Part shown: piece after piece, positions 17,984 to 26,260 of the stretch | Layout: every line of letters begins with the position of its first letter | How positions within the stretch are numbered: the first letter of the stretch is position 1 | From: Lysinibacillus alkalisoli | Lineage (GTDB): Bacteria > Bacillota > Bacilli > Bacillales_A > Planococcaceae | Length of the DNA stretch: 64,000 nucleotides | Assembly: GCF_014643595.1 (NCBI RefSeq) | Contig: NZ_BMJT01000001.1 | Location: 186,001 to 250,000 of the forward strand | Reading direction: 5' to 3' | The notes under the pieces: model-generated | Told to the model about the DNA's origin: nothing | Database searches by the model: none | Seen by the model: the letters and a program-made list of their open reading frames with translations, nothing else | Position numbers and translations under genes: made by a program

Positions 17984-19124
17984 AAAGAAGGCGTTGTTCT
18001 CTATGTTCTATACGTGATAAATCAGTGTCATACCACATACAAGCAAAGCGAGAGGGGGTAGGGTCATCAAAATCATCCCCGTCATAATAACTTAAAGGCA
18101 ATAGCCCACCTTCTTGTACTAAATCAGTAATTATTTTATAAAAATGTTTGTTATCTTTTGCCACGTACGAGCAATATTTAGCCGCTGTCCCGTTTAAGTT
18201 TTCCCAAAACATTAAAAGAGCTGTGGAGCCATTCTGGCGGAAGTTTAAATCAATCGCTTGGACATCTCCAGTCGTTGTCACAATTAAATCAAAACCAGCA
18301 ATGCCAATAAAGCCTTCCTCCACACCTTGTTGCATAATTGCCCGCCCAACATCAATCACTTTTTTTGGCACATCTTCTACAATAATATTGCCTTTATAAA
18401 TGCCATCATCTGTCGTAATTTGCAAGGATGCCCCTAAAAATTGAATCCCTATTGACGGAGCATATACAAATTGGCAGCTATAATTTTTAGCAGTGTGTAA
18501 TAATTCTTCTACAATGACGGTTGATGTATCACTTTGTTGAAATTTACGTAAAGCATCTGTAATTGCTTGTTTTGTATGGCAAATCATCACACCATAGCCA
18601 CCAGAGGTTGGTGACTCATCTCCTGGCTTTAACACTACAGGCAATGTAATATATTGTGCTGTAGCCTGTACTTGTGACAGCGGTACAACATAACGTTTAG
18701 GTACATATTTTGTATCTAATAATTGATCTAAATACACTTTACTATTAATACGATTGAAAGCCTCTGCATCCATCCAGTAGTGCGTAGTTGCTAGTTGGTC
18801 GGGTGCATGTAAATATTGGCAAACAATATCCTTTTCGCTATCCGCCCAATTTTTCAAGTGAGCGAGGTATTGTTCTTGTGAGCGGTATTGATACGCTTGC
18901 TCATGCCAAGGTAGCCCAGCATGCTCAAAAAGTCTCTGTGCTTTTTTAGTCTGTGTAGCTTCATGTACAAGTACAGGGATGTCCGCAAATAAAACTTCTC
19001 TCGCTGTCAAGGCATCTAGTTGATGGCAATCATCTAACATCCAAGGGTTATCACTATAAGGTGTGCGAGGCGTATAAACCGCATTATCACCATAAATTTG
19101 TCGCATTGTAAATTTAGGTTGCAT
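17982..19124 (-). CDS. ATP-grasp superfamily protein, unknown substrate
   Basis: A 380-aa soluble enzyme with a central ATP-grasp fold. LPVVLKPGDESPTSGGYG (161-178) carries the ATP-binding Lys166 and a glycine-rich loop, VIVEELL (203-209) the adenine-contact Glu pair, and AIDLNFRQNGST (290-301) the metal-binding Asp292/Asn294. Such enzymes join a carboxylate to an amine, thiol or peptide using ATP through an acyl phosphate. Neither substrate is evident, and no peptide-synthesis partner genes are adjacent. Ribosome binding site GAGGAGAG. It is a single gene between the protease and a divergent two-component system. Confidence 0.85.
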   Translation of the reverse strand: MQPKFTMRQIYGDNAVYTPRTPYSDNPWMLDDCHQLDALTAREVLFADIPVLVHEATQTKKAQRLFEHAGLPWHEQAYQYRSQEQYLAHLKNWADSEKDIVCQYLHAPDQLATTHYWMDAEAFNRINSKVYLDQLLDTKYVPKRYVVPLSQVQATAQYITLPVVLKPGDESPTSGGYGVMICHTKQAITDALRKFQQSDTSTVIVEELLHTAKNYSCQFVYAPSIGIQFLGASLQITTDDGIYKGNIIVEDVPKKVIDVGRAIMQQGVEEGFIGIAGFDLIVTTTGDVQAIDLNFRQNGSTALLMFWENLNGTAAKYCSYVAKDNKHFYKIITDLVQEGGLLPLSYYDGDDFDDPTPSRFACMWYDTDLSRIEHREQRLL

Positions 19125-19380
19125 TTTATCTCTCCTCTCATCAAGCTAGTATAAAAATACCCTGATTGTTCTACAATTATGAGTGTTTTAAGAGGAATGA
19201 TAAAATTTAACTATAACATTTACTAAAAATCGTTCTATGCACATATTAATGAAACATCTAACAGAGGTTTAACGTAGAATTACTACTATACAAATGGCAT
19301 TGTGTATAATATAAGGATAATAAATAAGACTTAAACATAACTAATATGTACCTTAATTTAATCTTAAAGGATGATAAAAT

Positions 19381-20079
19381 ATGAAACAGACAACCGTTTT
19401 AGTTGTGGAAGATGAGCGAGCAATCGCAGATATGATTGATATTATTTTGCGTAAAGAAGGATTCGAAGATGTGGTCGTTTGTTATGATATAGCAAGTGCT
19501 AATATGCAACACGAGCAAAGGAAATTTGATTTTTATTTATTGGACGTTATGTTGCCAGATGGCAGTGGTTTAGATTTGGCACAAAAAGTGAGAGCTTCAA
19601 ACGATGCACCGATATTTTTCTTAACAGCTAAAACAAGTGATGCTGATAAATTAAAGGGTTTTATGAGTGGTGCGGATGATTATATTACAAAACCTTTTAA
19701 TCCTTTAGAATTAGTAGCGCGTATTAAAGTACATTTGTCTCGCTATCAAAAACAAGAGCAAAAAAGTAAGAAGAATTACTTTACTTGTCAGGCATTTACC
19801 TTTGATATGGATGCGGCCGAATTAACAGTTGGTGAAGATCGAGACTTATTAAGTGGACGACTCTTTTATTTATTGCAATACTTATGTGAAAATGCGGGGC
19901 AAGTATTATCAAAGGAGCAAATTTATGATCGCGTATGGGGCGACCCTGTGTACGATGACAATACAATAATGGTGCATATTCGTAAACTGCGGGAAAAAAT
20001 CGAACAGGACCCTAGTAAGCCAAAGATCATTGTCACAGTGCGAGGTATTGGCTATAAACTAGTAGGTGATGATGTATGA
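19381..20079 (+). CDS. Response regulator, OmpR/PhoB family
   Basis: A 232-aa DNA-binding regulator. The receiver domain (1-120) has acidic residues E10-D11, phospho-acceptor Asp55 in LLDVMLPDG and Lys in ITKPFNPLEL. The winged-helix domain (~130-230) ends in the typical VRGIGYKLVG. A TATAAT with extended TG lies at 19305, about 75 bases upstream. The stop overlaps the kinase start by ATGA. Target genes are unknown; no transporter is adjacent, unlike the Bce system further on. Confidence 0.93.
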   Translation: MKQTTVLVVEDERAIADMIDIILRKEGFEDVVVCYDIASANMQHEQRKFDFYLLDVMLPDGSGLDLAQKVRASNDAPIFFLTAKTSDADKLKGFMSGADDYITKPFNPLELVARIKVHLSRYQKQEQKSKKNYFTCQAFTFDMDAAELTVGEDRDLLSGRLFYLLQYLCENAGQVLSKEQIYDRVWGDPVYDDNTIMVHIRKLREKIEQDPSKPKIIVTVRGIGYKLVGDDV

Positions 20080-21704
20080 AAGGTGGCAAACGTTTAACAT
20101 TACGTTTTGTCCTTTATTTCATGATGTTTTACATCTTTATCATTATTGCGTTAATTGGTTCTTTAGTAGCGATTTTATATTTTGAGGCTAAAGGGAAAAG
20201 TACCGACATTTTAATTATGGAAGACTTTGAAATGGAAGATTATATGGAGCAAATCGATGGCAAGCCACGAATTAAAGATAATTTAATTAAGCAGGCTAAA
20301 GATAATGGTGGCGAGTTATACTTACTCACAAAAGACTTAGACGTTTTACAGTTTACAGGAGAGGATTGTGAGTTATGTCAGGCTACGGTTGATGATTGGC
20401 ATGAGTTTACTCGACCAATGGCTCGAAAGTGGAAGGTAAGTCCATATTATATTTATTTTGTACCAAACGACCCTTTTGCGGAGTGGCAAAGTAAAGTGGT
20501 GGATGAATATAGGGCAAACCAACAACTGTCTAAAAAGCTAGTGGCACAATTAACAGAAGAAAATATCGCTGTTGATATTTATAATGAACATAAACGTATC
20601 GCTGTCTTTGGAGAACAGTACCCTGTGCTAACAAAAGCAGATTTAATCACGTCTCAAACATCTATGTTTGAAAAGCAAGAGTTTACAAAACTCATTGATT
20701 TGGACAATGAAACGATTGTGCTACGTCAGCCAAATGAATTGTATCGCTCATTTGATGATACTATGGTGCGAGTGATTAAAATCATGGCATTAGCTTTTCT
20801 TGTGATGCATTTATTATTACTATTTGGTGTGATTTTATTATCCATCAGTATTTCACGTCAGTTTGTGCGTCCTGTTATTTATCTTATTTCACGTATTGAG
20901 CGGTTGGCGCGTTTTGATTATAGTAAACCAGAAAAAAATTTTTTATATAATTCACGCAACAATCGTATGAAACGTAAGTATGTATTATTTCAGCCTGTGG
21001 ATGAATCTTTGAATAATTTAGCGGAGCGTCTCTCGTTCAATGAACGTCAGATTAAAGGTAGTGAACAATTACGAGAAGAGTGGATTACAGGATTGTCTCA
21101 CGATTTAAAAACGCCATTGAGCTCAATTTTAGGTTATTCAGCTATGTTAAATTCAGATTATGAATGGACGCAAGAAGAAATACATCAATTTGCAGCCGTC
21201 ATGCAGGAAAAAGCCCTCTATATGGATGCTTTGATTCAAGACCTTACTTATACGTATCAACTAAAAAATGGTGCTGTCACCTTGACAAGAGAGCGCATTG
21301 ACTTACAAGAGTGGATGCAACAGTTTGATGATGAGGATGTTGATGTGTTAATTGATGTTGCCTATAAAATTGAAGCGGATAAAGTATTATTACAACGTAT
21401 TTTTGATAACCTAGTCAATAATGCTAAAAAGCATACACCTGAACAAACTAAGGTGCTTATTACGGCTTCACAAGAAGCAAATGCCATAATTGTGAATGTG
21501 CGTGATTATGGGCCAGGTATCCCTCAACAAGAGCTCGATAATCTGTTTGAGCGTTATTATCGAGGGACGAATACGACAGATGATGTTAGCGGCACAGGTT
21601 TAGGCTTAGCCATTACAAAACAACTGATTGCTTTACATGGCGGTAATATCTCCATTTTGTCTAGCCGCAATGGCACGATATTCCGCGTGATTTTACCTAA
21701 ATAG
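20076..21704 (+). CDS. Sensor histidine kinase with large extracytoplasmic domain
   Basis: A 542-aa kinase partner of the preceding regulator. TM1 (~9-35) and TM2 (~234-258) flank a ~200-residue outside domain with an unusual CELC pair (Cys98, Cys101). A HAMP-like linker, the phospho-acceptor His342 in LSHDLKTPLSS and an ATPase domain follow (N-box DNLVNNAKKH, G1 DYGPGIP, G2 GTGLGLAI). The signal is unknown. The Cys pair could bind a metal or form a disulfide, which is inference. Translation is coupled to the regulator. Confidence 0.92.
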   Translation: MKGGKRLTLRFVLYFMMFYIFIIIALIGSLVAILYFEAKGKSTDILIMEDFEMEDYMEQIDGKPRIKDNLIKQAKDNGGELYLLTKDLDVLQFTGEDCELCQATVDDWHEFTRPMARKWKVSPYYIYFVPNDPFAEWQSKVVDEYRANQQLSKKLVAQLTEENIAVDIYNEHKRIAVFGEQYPVLTKADLITSQTSMFEKQEFTKLIDLDNETIVLRQPNELYRSFDDTMVRVIKIMALAFLVMHLLLLFGVILLSISISRQFVRPVIYLISRIERLARFDYSKPEKNFLYNSRNNRMKRKYVLFQPVDESLNNLAERLSFNERQIKGSEQLREEWITGLSHDLKTPLSSILGYSAMLNSDYEWTQEEIHQFAAVMQEKALYMDALIQDLTYTYQLKNGAVTLTRERIDLQEWMQQFDDEDVDVLIDVAYKIEADKVLLQRIFDNLVNNAKKHTPEQTKVLITASQEANAIIVNVRDYGPGIPQQELDNLFERYYRGTNTTDDVSGTGLGLAITKQLIALHGGNISILSSRNGTIFRVILPK

Positions 21705-21773
21705 TTATAATGCGCCAATAAGTAGTTTAAGCAGACTCACTGATTTTAAATAGCTTGTTACTTTTCCATAAAG

Positions 21774-21815
21774 AAAAATGTTAGGCCGAAAATACAGTCG
21801 GTCTAACATTTTTTT
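21774..21815. terminator. Bidirectional terminator
   Basis: AAAAATGTTAGGCCGA pairs with TCGGTCTAACATTTTT (one G-T). It lies between the kinase gene (+) and the membrane protein gene (-) and is nearly the same hairpin as at 996-1036. Confidence 0.9.
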
Positions 21816-21825
21816 AGCTTATGAG

Positions 21826-22257
21826 TCATGCTTTATTGTTATTGCGCTTTAACTTTTGCATTTTACGGTCATCTGTTGCCAATTCAAATAAAAATAGGAC
21901 TAAAACTAAAATAATTTCAGTGCGTGTCGGAATATCAATACTACTCATCATCTCGTCTACAGTATGTAAAGCTGCCCAAGCAAATATTAATTTAAGTAAA
22001 ATACGCAGCGCTGTTGCTAGTTTAGGGTTGCGCCTAAAAACAACAGTCATCATCATAAAGGGTATGACCAAAATATCAAAGATCGCATCTACAATCATAT
22101 AAATCAATAAAAATAAGAGTAACGACCAACCAGAATCATATTGTACACCAAATAATGTGAAGAACCCTGCAAACCCAAAATAAATAATGCCACCAAAAAA
22201 TGCTAAAATAGCACCAATAAATAATAATAAAGCGATAATACTAATGGCAATTGTCAT
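21826..22257 (-). CDS. Small integral membrane protein, YrvL-like
   Basis: A 143-aa protein with about four hydrophobic segments and a charged tail. The stretch GFFTLFGVQYDSGWSLLLFLLIY resembles my memory of the YrvL family, whose B. subtilis member affects an extracytoplasmic sigma factor. The family call is tentative, and no sigma gene is adjacent. AAAGGAG site at good distance from the ATG. Single gene, sharing a terminator with the converging kinase gene. Confidence 0.7.
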   Translation of the reverse strand: MTIAISIIALLLFIGAILAFFGGIIYFGFAGFFTLFGVQYDSGWSLLLFLLIYMIVDAIFDILVIPFMMMTVVFRRNPKLATALRILLKLIFAWAALHTVDEMMSSIDIPTRTEIILVLVLFLFELATDDRKMQKLKRNNNKA

Positions 22258-22309
22258 CCTATGCTCCTTTCTTTTTTAGTAGTAGTATACCATTTGTGAC
22301 AACATATGA

Positions 22310-22332
22310 AAAAAACCACACTGGCGTGTGGC
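22310..22332 (-). terminator. Terminator after the MATE gene
   Basis: CCACAC-TGGC-GTGTGG stem (22316-22331); on the minus strand it runs into seven T. Confidence 0.85.
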
Positions 22333-22340
22333 TTAATTTA

Positions 22341-23720
22341 TTAATGTTCGCTAAGCATGGCTTTTAATGTGCGTTTTTGCCAGCCTAGTTTAAAGTAGGC
22401 AAACTGCATAATAAAGTTTGCACAAAAGGCAACAGGATAAGCAATCCACACACCATTTAAATCTAAGGTAGTGTATTGGGATAACAAGTATGCGGTTGGT
22501 ACTTGAATAGCCCAAATGGCAATGACAAGGAATATCGTAGGCCATAATACAACGCCAGTAGCGCGCATGGTGGCAGAGACGGTTTGTGTATGACCAAAAA
22601 TAATATAACTCCAAAATGTAATAAATAAATAGTTTTTAGCAATGGCCACCGTATCAGGTGAATCAATAAATAATTGCAAAATAGGTTCTGCAAAAAGGTA
22701 CATGAGTAACACAATTGCGCCACCGAAAATATAATTAATGCGCACACCAATTTGACGCACTTTCTTTATCATATCTGTAGAGTTTGCTCCTAATGCTTGT
22801 GCTACAAAGACGGAAGTAGCAATCGCAATACTCATAGCAGGCACTTGTGCATAACTGCCGACTTGATTTACCACACCATAAGCAGCGGTAGCGTCAGAGC
22901 CATAACGATTAACAAAGCCAATAACAGCAATTTCAGCCACTGAAATGGCTACCATACTAATACTTGCAGGTATGGCTAATTTTAATAATGACTGTAAAAT
23001 ATCTTTCTTTATTTTAAAGTGCTTAAGGATAGAAGCATCCAAGCGTAAAATATGTTTAGTCTTGTGTAAATAAGTCAATAGTAAAATCATGGTGACAAAA
23101 TTGGATAAGACAGAGGCATACGCAGCCCCGTTTAAACCAAACTGAGGTAAGCCAAACCAGCCAAATAATAAAGGTGGTAAAAATGAGATATTCAATAGCA
23201 CACTAATGACTAAAAAAATAAAAGGTGTTTTAGAGTCACCTACACCACGCATAAAAGTAGTATATACGAAATACCAAAACATAATAGGTAAAGTGAAGAA
23301 TAAAATGCGAGCATAACTGACACTAATCGCAAAAATATTGTCCGGTGTGTGCATGACACGTAAAATCCATTCAATAAAGAAACCACCAAAAATGGCTACA
23401 ACAATAGACAAAATCGTAGTAAAAGCAAGTGTAACCCCAACGACTTCCTTCATTTTTTCATGGTTACCAGCCCCAAAGGTTTGTCCAACTAAAATAGAGC
23501 TGCCTGAACCAATCCCAATGGCAAATGCCATTAAAAAGAAAAAGAACGGAAAGAATGCCGAGATGGCGGCTAACGCCTCTACACCTAAGTTACGTCCCAC
23601 TAAAAACATCGCAAACACTTGTCCAAGTGACTGTAAAACATTTGCCAACATTACAGGTACTAAAAATCCAATAAAAGCTTTGCGTAATGCTTGGTCATTT
23701 TGTAATAATTGTTCGTTCAT
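22341..23720 (-). CDS. MATE family efflux transporter
   Basis: A 459-aa membrane protein with 12 hydrophobic segments, an Na+- or H+-driven exporter of drugs or metabolites. The N-terminal FLVPVMLANVLQSLGQ, VGRNLGVEALAAISAFFP and the mid-protein GVGDSKTPFIF are typical of the MATE/DinF fold. It starts 18 bases after the DUF6530 gene on the same strand with a GAGG site, so both should be driven by the promoter at 24271-24299, which carries two palindromes. The substrate is unknown. Confidence 0.93.
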   Translation of the reverse strand: MNEQLLQNDQALRKAFIGFLVPVMLANVLQSLGQVFAMFLVGRNLGVEALAAISAFFPFFFFLMAFAIGIGSGSSILVGQTFGAGNHEKMKEVVGVTLAFTTILSIVVAIFGGFFIEWILRVMHTPDNIFAISVSYARILFFTLPIMFWYFVYTTFMRGVGDSKTPFIFLVISVLLNISFLPPLLFGWFGLPQFGLNGAAYASVLSNFVTMILLLTYLHKTKHILRLDASILKHFKIKKDILQSLLKLAIPASISMVAISVAEIAVIGFVNRYGSDATAAYGVVNQVGSYAQVPAMSIAIATSVFVAQALGANSTDMIKKVRQIGVRINYIFGGAIVLLMYLFAEPILQLFIDSPDTVAIAKNYLFITFWSYIIFGHTQTVSATMRATGVVLWPTIFLVIAIWAIQVPTAYLLSQYTTLDLNGVWIAYPVAFCANFIMQFAYFKLGWQKRTLKAMLSEH

Positions 23721-23738
23721 AAATTAGCCTCGTAGGTT

Positions 23739-24218
23739 TTAATAACCCATTTCTTTTAAAATATTTGATAATGTGCGAAGACGTTCACCAATTAACTCGC
23801 CATCTTCGCTTAATGCTTGATTAAATAATTGAATATCTTCTTTAATTTGTTCATTCTCTGTACAAACTTCCATAGTCATTGCATCGCCTTGTAAGCCAAC
23901 GCGCTTAATCACAGTATTATTTTCATCATATAAGCCATCATAACGATACGCATCTTGAAAGTATAATTGGCTCTCACATACTAAAATTGCTAAATCCAAT
24001 ACGCGGTGTAGAGGTAATTCTTCTGATTGACGTGACCATTTGCCACCTGTATGACGCCAAACTTTAGCGGAAATATCTACTTTGCCTCGGTCGTTCCACT
24101 GAGCAAGCCCTAAAGATAGGCCTTGTGCATCTGTATCATATGCATGGCGGCCATCAATATTAGCGTAGTTCTCGGCTATAATCACAGGTTTATGTTTTAA
24201 ATGTGTTGGTATTTTCAT
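23739..24218 (-). CDS. DUF6530 family protein
   Basis: A 159-aa soluble protein. Conserved-looking stretches are IPTHLKHKPVIIAENYANID, GLSLGLAQWNDRGKVDISAK, WRHTGGKWSRQSEELPLHR and LSEDGELIGERLRTLSNI. I recognise these as the DUF6530 family from memory; its function is not known. I start at 24218 instead of an upstream in-frame ATG at 24239, because AAAGGATG lies between them and fits only the internal ATG. First gene of an operon with the MATE transporter. Confidence 0.8.
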   Translation of the reverse strand: MKIPTHLKHKPVIIAENYANIDGRHAYDTDAQGLSLGLAQWNDRGKVDISAKVWRHTGGKWSRQSEELPLHRVLDLAILVCESQLYFQDAYRYDGLYDENNTVIKRVGLQGDAMTMEVCTENEQIKEDIQLFNQALSEDGELIGERLRTLSNILKEMGY

Positions 24219-24240
24219 AATAAAATAACATCCTTTCATT

Positions 24241-24272
24241 TTAGTAATTTACTAAATTACTACGTTAGTAAT
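24241..24272. repeat. Two adjacent perfect inverted repeats (operator candidates)
   Basis: TTAGTAATTTACTAA (7-1-7) at 24241-24255, directly followed by ATTACTACGTTAGTAAT (7-3-7) at 24256-24272. They begin at the -10 box of the DUF6530-MATE promoter and extend downstream, the right place for repression. Confidence 0.75.
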
Positions 24273-24299
24273 TATAGTGTTTTTCTATAATAGTAGCAA
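24271..24299 (-). promoter_or_regulatory. Sigma-A promoter of the DUF6530-MATE operon
   Basis: On the minus strand, TTGCTA, exactly 17 bases, TATAAT. The start point falls inside the paired inverted repeats. Confidence 0.75.
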
Positions 24300-24379
24300 G
24301 GATAAATTTGACAAACAGAAAAAGTTAATCAATAATTAATTTACATCGATGTATAAAAAAGGGAAAAGAGGCGTTTAGG

Positions 24380-24931
24380 TTGAAGAGAAATCTGAAGGTT
24401 CTATATTTACTTATGGTTATCATGATGTTAGGAACTAGCTTTCCGAATTTTGCAAATGCAATGACAGAAATCAATGAATTTAGCGATATGAATCAAATAG
24501 AGAATGAAGTGAATAAATACGTTGTTAGTGAAGGCAAAGAAGTGAAGTTTAACATGGAACAAGCTATTTTAGATGGGCAATCTGATTTTATCTTATCAAT
24601 TGGAGAAAATATCAATACCATTAATAGTGCATATAAAAATACAGTAAGCACTTCAAATGATGTAATGATGATTCCAGAATTATCATTACCTATATGGGGT
24701 AATTGGTGTGGACCAGGCCATGGCGGCGGGCAGCCCAAAGATTTGTTAGACTATTCCTGCATGCTACACGACAAAGATTATGCTAAATATGGCTACTTTG
24801 ATTGTGGCAGTGATCGCCGATTAATTGCTAATATTAACTTGCATTATAAAAACATGGGAGCAGTTGAAAAAGGTGTAGCATTAGCTGTGAAAGCATATTT
24901 CCAAGCTCAAATGTTAGTAAATAGATGTTAA
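24380..24931 (+). CDS. Secreted phospholipase A2-like protein
   Basis: A 183-aa exported protein. The signal peptide ends near FANA (residues 24-27). The C-terminal half holds a phospholipase A2 signature: calcium loop WGNWCGPGHGGGQPKD (106-121), catalytic dyad His130-Asp131 in SCMLHDKDY, and Cys110, 127, 142 and 183, which can pair. Such enzymes cut the sn-2 acyl chain of phospholipids with Ca2+. The start is TTG, 8 bases after an AGAGG site. A small membrane protein gene follows 22 bases later with a strong ribosome binding site. It may be a toxin, a lipase or an envelope enzyme; the target is unknown. Confidence 0.85.
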   Translation: MKRNLKVLYLLMVIMMLGTSFPNFANAMTEINEFSDMNQIENEVNKYVVSEGKEVKFNMEQAILDGQSDFILSIGENINTINSAYKNTVSTSNDVMMIPELSLPIWGNWCGPGHGGGQPKDLLDYSCMLHDKDYAKYGYFDCGSDRRLIANINLHYKNMGAVEKGVALAVKAYFQAQMLVNRC

Positions 24932-24953
24932 ACTAAAGGAGGTGTTTTCCTAA

Positions 24954-25190
24954 TTGGATAAAACTAAATTATCGTGGGTTTGCTTTATTTTAGCTGTACT
25001 TGCATGGGTACCTAATCTTGTTTTTCAAGTAGCTAGCCCTTTATTTTTAAGCACATTTCTTTTAGGTTTAGTAGGTGCCATTTTAGCTTTGATGAGTAAA
25101 AATTACATTTTGATGGTATTAAATATTGTGATGTTTTGTAGTTTCTTTATTTTTATGGCGGTGGGTTATACATGGAACTCACTCACATAA
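24954..25190 (+). CDS. Small hydrophobic membrane protein, partner of the PLA2-like gene
   Basis: 78 aa, with a TTG start behind an almost perfect AAAGGAGGTG site. Three hydrophobic segments (about 6-24, 28-46, 50-70) make up nearly the whole protein; there is no motif that I recognise. It is cotranscribed with the secreted phospholipase-like gene, so immunity, anchoring or export assistance are possible but untested roles. Followed by a strong terminator. Confidence 0.72.
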   Translation: MDKTKLSWVCFILAVLAWVPNLVFQVASPLFLSTFLLGLVGAILALMSKNYILMVLNIVMFCSFFIFMAVGYTWNSLT

Positions 25191-25194
25191 AGTC

Positions 25195-25238
25195 AAACAG
25201 ACCTTTCTCTGTAGATTAGAGAAAGGTCTGTTTTTTTC
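25195..25238 (+). terminator. Terminator after the PLA2-like operon
   Basis: AAACAGACCTTTCTCT pairs with AGAGAAAGGTCTGTTT, followed by further T. Confidence 0.95.
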
Positions 25239-25340
25239 TATTTCAAAGAACAATCATTGTTTTACTTTCGCCTTGCTATTTGATCGGAGACATTACACAA
25301 TAAAATGAAGAAACAAATGATAGAAGAGGATGAGTAAAAC

Positions 25341-26081
25341 GTGACACCAATTATTTCTCGTAATGAAATTACACAATTAAGAGCAGAGTTGACACGCTTT
25401 TCAATGGCTTATAAGTTTGCTTTAGATGAAATTACAACTAAAATAAATATTTTACAAGAAGAGTTTCGTTTAACACATGAGAGTAGCCCAATTGAACATG
25501 TAAATACACGTGTGAAATCGCCAGAAAGTTTGTTTAAGAAGGTAGCTAAACAAAAAGTAGGGTTGAGTTTACAAGAGATTAAAGAGAACATTCGTGATAT
25601 TGCAGGCATTCGGATTATTTGCTCGTTTGTATCTGATATTTATCGTGTCTTCGATATGATAAAAAGACAAACAGACATTGAGATTGTTGAAGTAAAAGAT
25701 TATATTAAACAACCTAAACCAAATGGTTATCAAAGTTTACATGTCATTATGAAAGTGCCTGTATTTATGTCGGACCGCATGGAAAAAGTATACGTTGAAA
25801 TGCAAATTAGAACAATTGCTATGGACTTTTGGGCAAGTTTAGAGCATAAAATTTATTATAAGTATAATAAACAAGTACCAAGTTATTTAACGGATGAGTT
25901 GCATGAGGCGGCTATTGCGGCTTCACAATTAGACCAAAAGATGGAACGACTCAATAATGAGGTAAATGTGTTAAAAGCGCATAACCAAGAAGATGATCGT
26001 TTATTAGCAAAGGATGACTTGGCACAAATTATGCTTGAGATTATGGAGAATATTGGCGTGCATACGAAAAATGTGCAGTAG
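25341..26081 (+). CDS. sasA: Small alarmone synthetase SasA (RelP/YwaC type)
   Basis: A 246-aa cytoplasmic enzyme that makes (p)ppGpp from ATP and GDP/GTP; single-domain, without a hydrolase. Diagnostic pieces are SPIEHVNTRVKS, IRDIAGIRIICSFVSDIY (residues ~84-101), the G-loop KQPKPNGYQSLH and the EMQIRTIAMDFWASLEHKIYYKY stretch. Similarity is clearly to YwaC/SasA rather than YjbM/SasB. The start is GTG behind GAGGATG; the ATG at 25330 runs straight into a stop. In related species this gene answers to cell-envelope stress, and uppP lies directly downstream here. Confidence 0.93.
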   Translation: MTPIISRNEITQLRAELTRFSMAYKFALDEITTKINILQEEFRLTHESSPIEHVNTRVKSPESLFKKVAKQKVGLSLQEIKENIRDIAGIRIICSFVSDIYRVFDMIKRQTDIEIVEVKDYIKQPKPNGYQSLHVIMKVPVFMSDRMEKVYVEMQIRTIAMDFWASLEHKIYYKYNKQVPSYLTDELHEAAIAASQLDQKMERLNNEVNVLKAHNQEDDRLLAKDDLAQIMLEIMENIGVHTKNVQ

Positions 26082-26107
26082 GTGACGATTTTGTCACCTA
26101 TTTTTTG
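26079..26107 (+). terminator. Terminator after sasA
   Basis: TAGGTGAC pairs with GTCACCTA around GATTTT, followed by six T. The stem includes the sasA stop codon. Confidence 0.85.
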
Positions 26108-26260
26108 ATTTTGTCATCTTAAAAGCAAGCAGTGAGAGACGAATGAGAATACAATAATATGTAGTTAAGAGGTGTGTTATACTAAAAAGCGTGAAAAAGC
26201 AACTTGTCATTTAACAAAACGTTATGATAAGTGGATGACTTAAAAAGGAAAGGTGACACT

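Noticed and set aside
26079-26107. GGTGAC-N6-GTCACC upstream of uppP as a BceR-type operator
   Set aside because: The stem overlaps the sasA stop codon and runs into six T; it is a terminator. Only the downstream TTGTCATCTT box is kept as a possible regulatory element.
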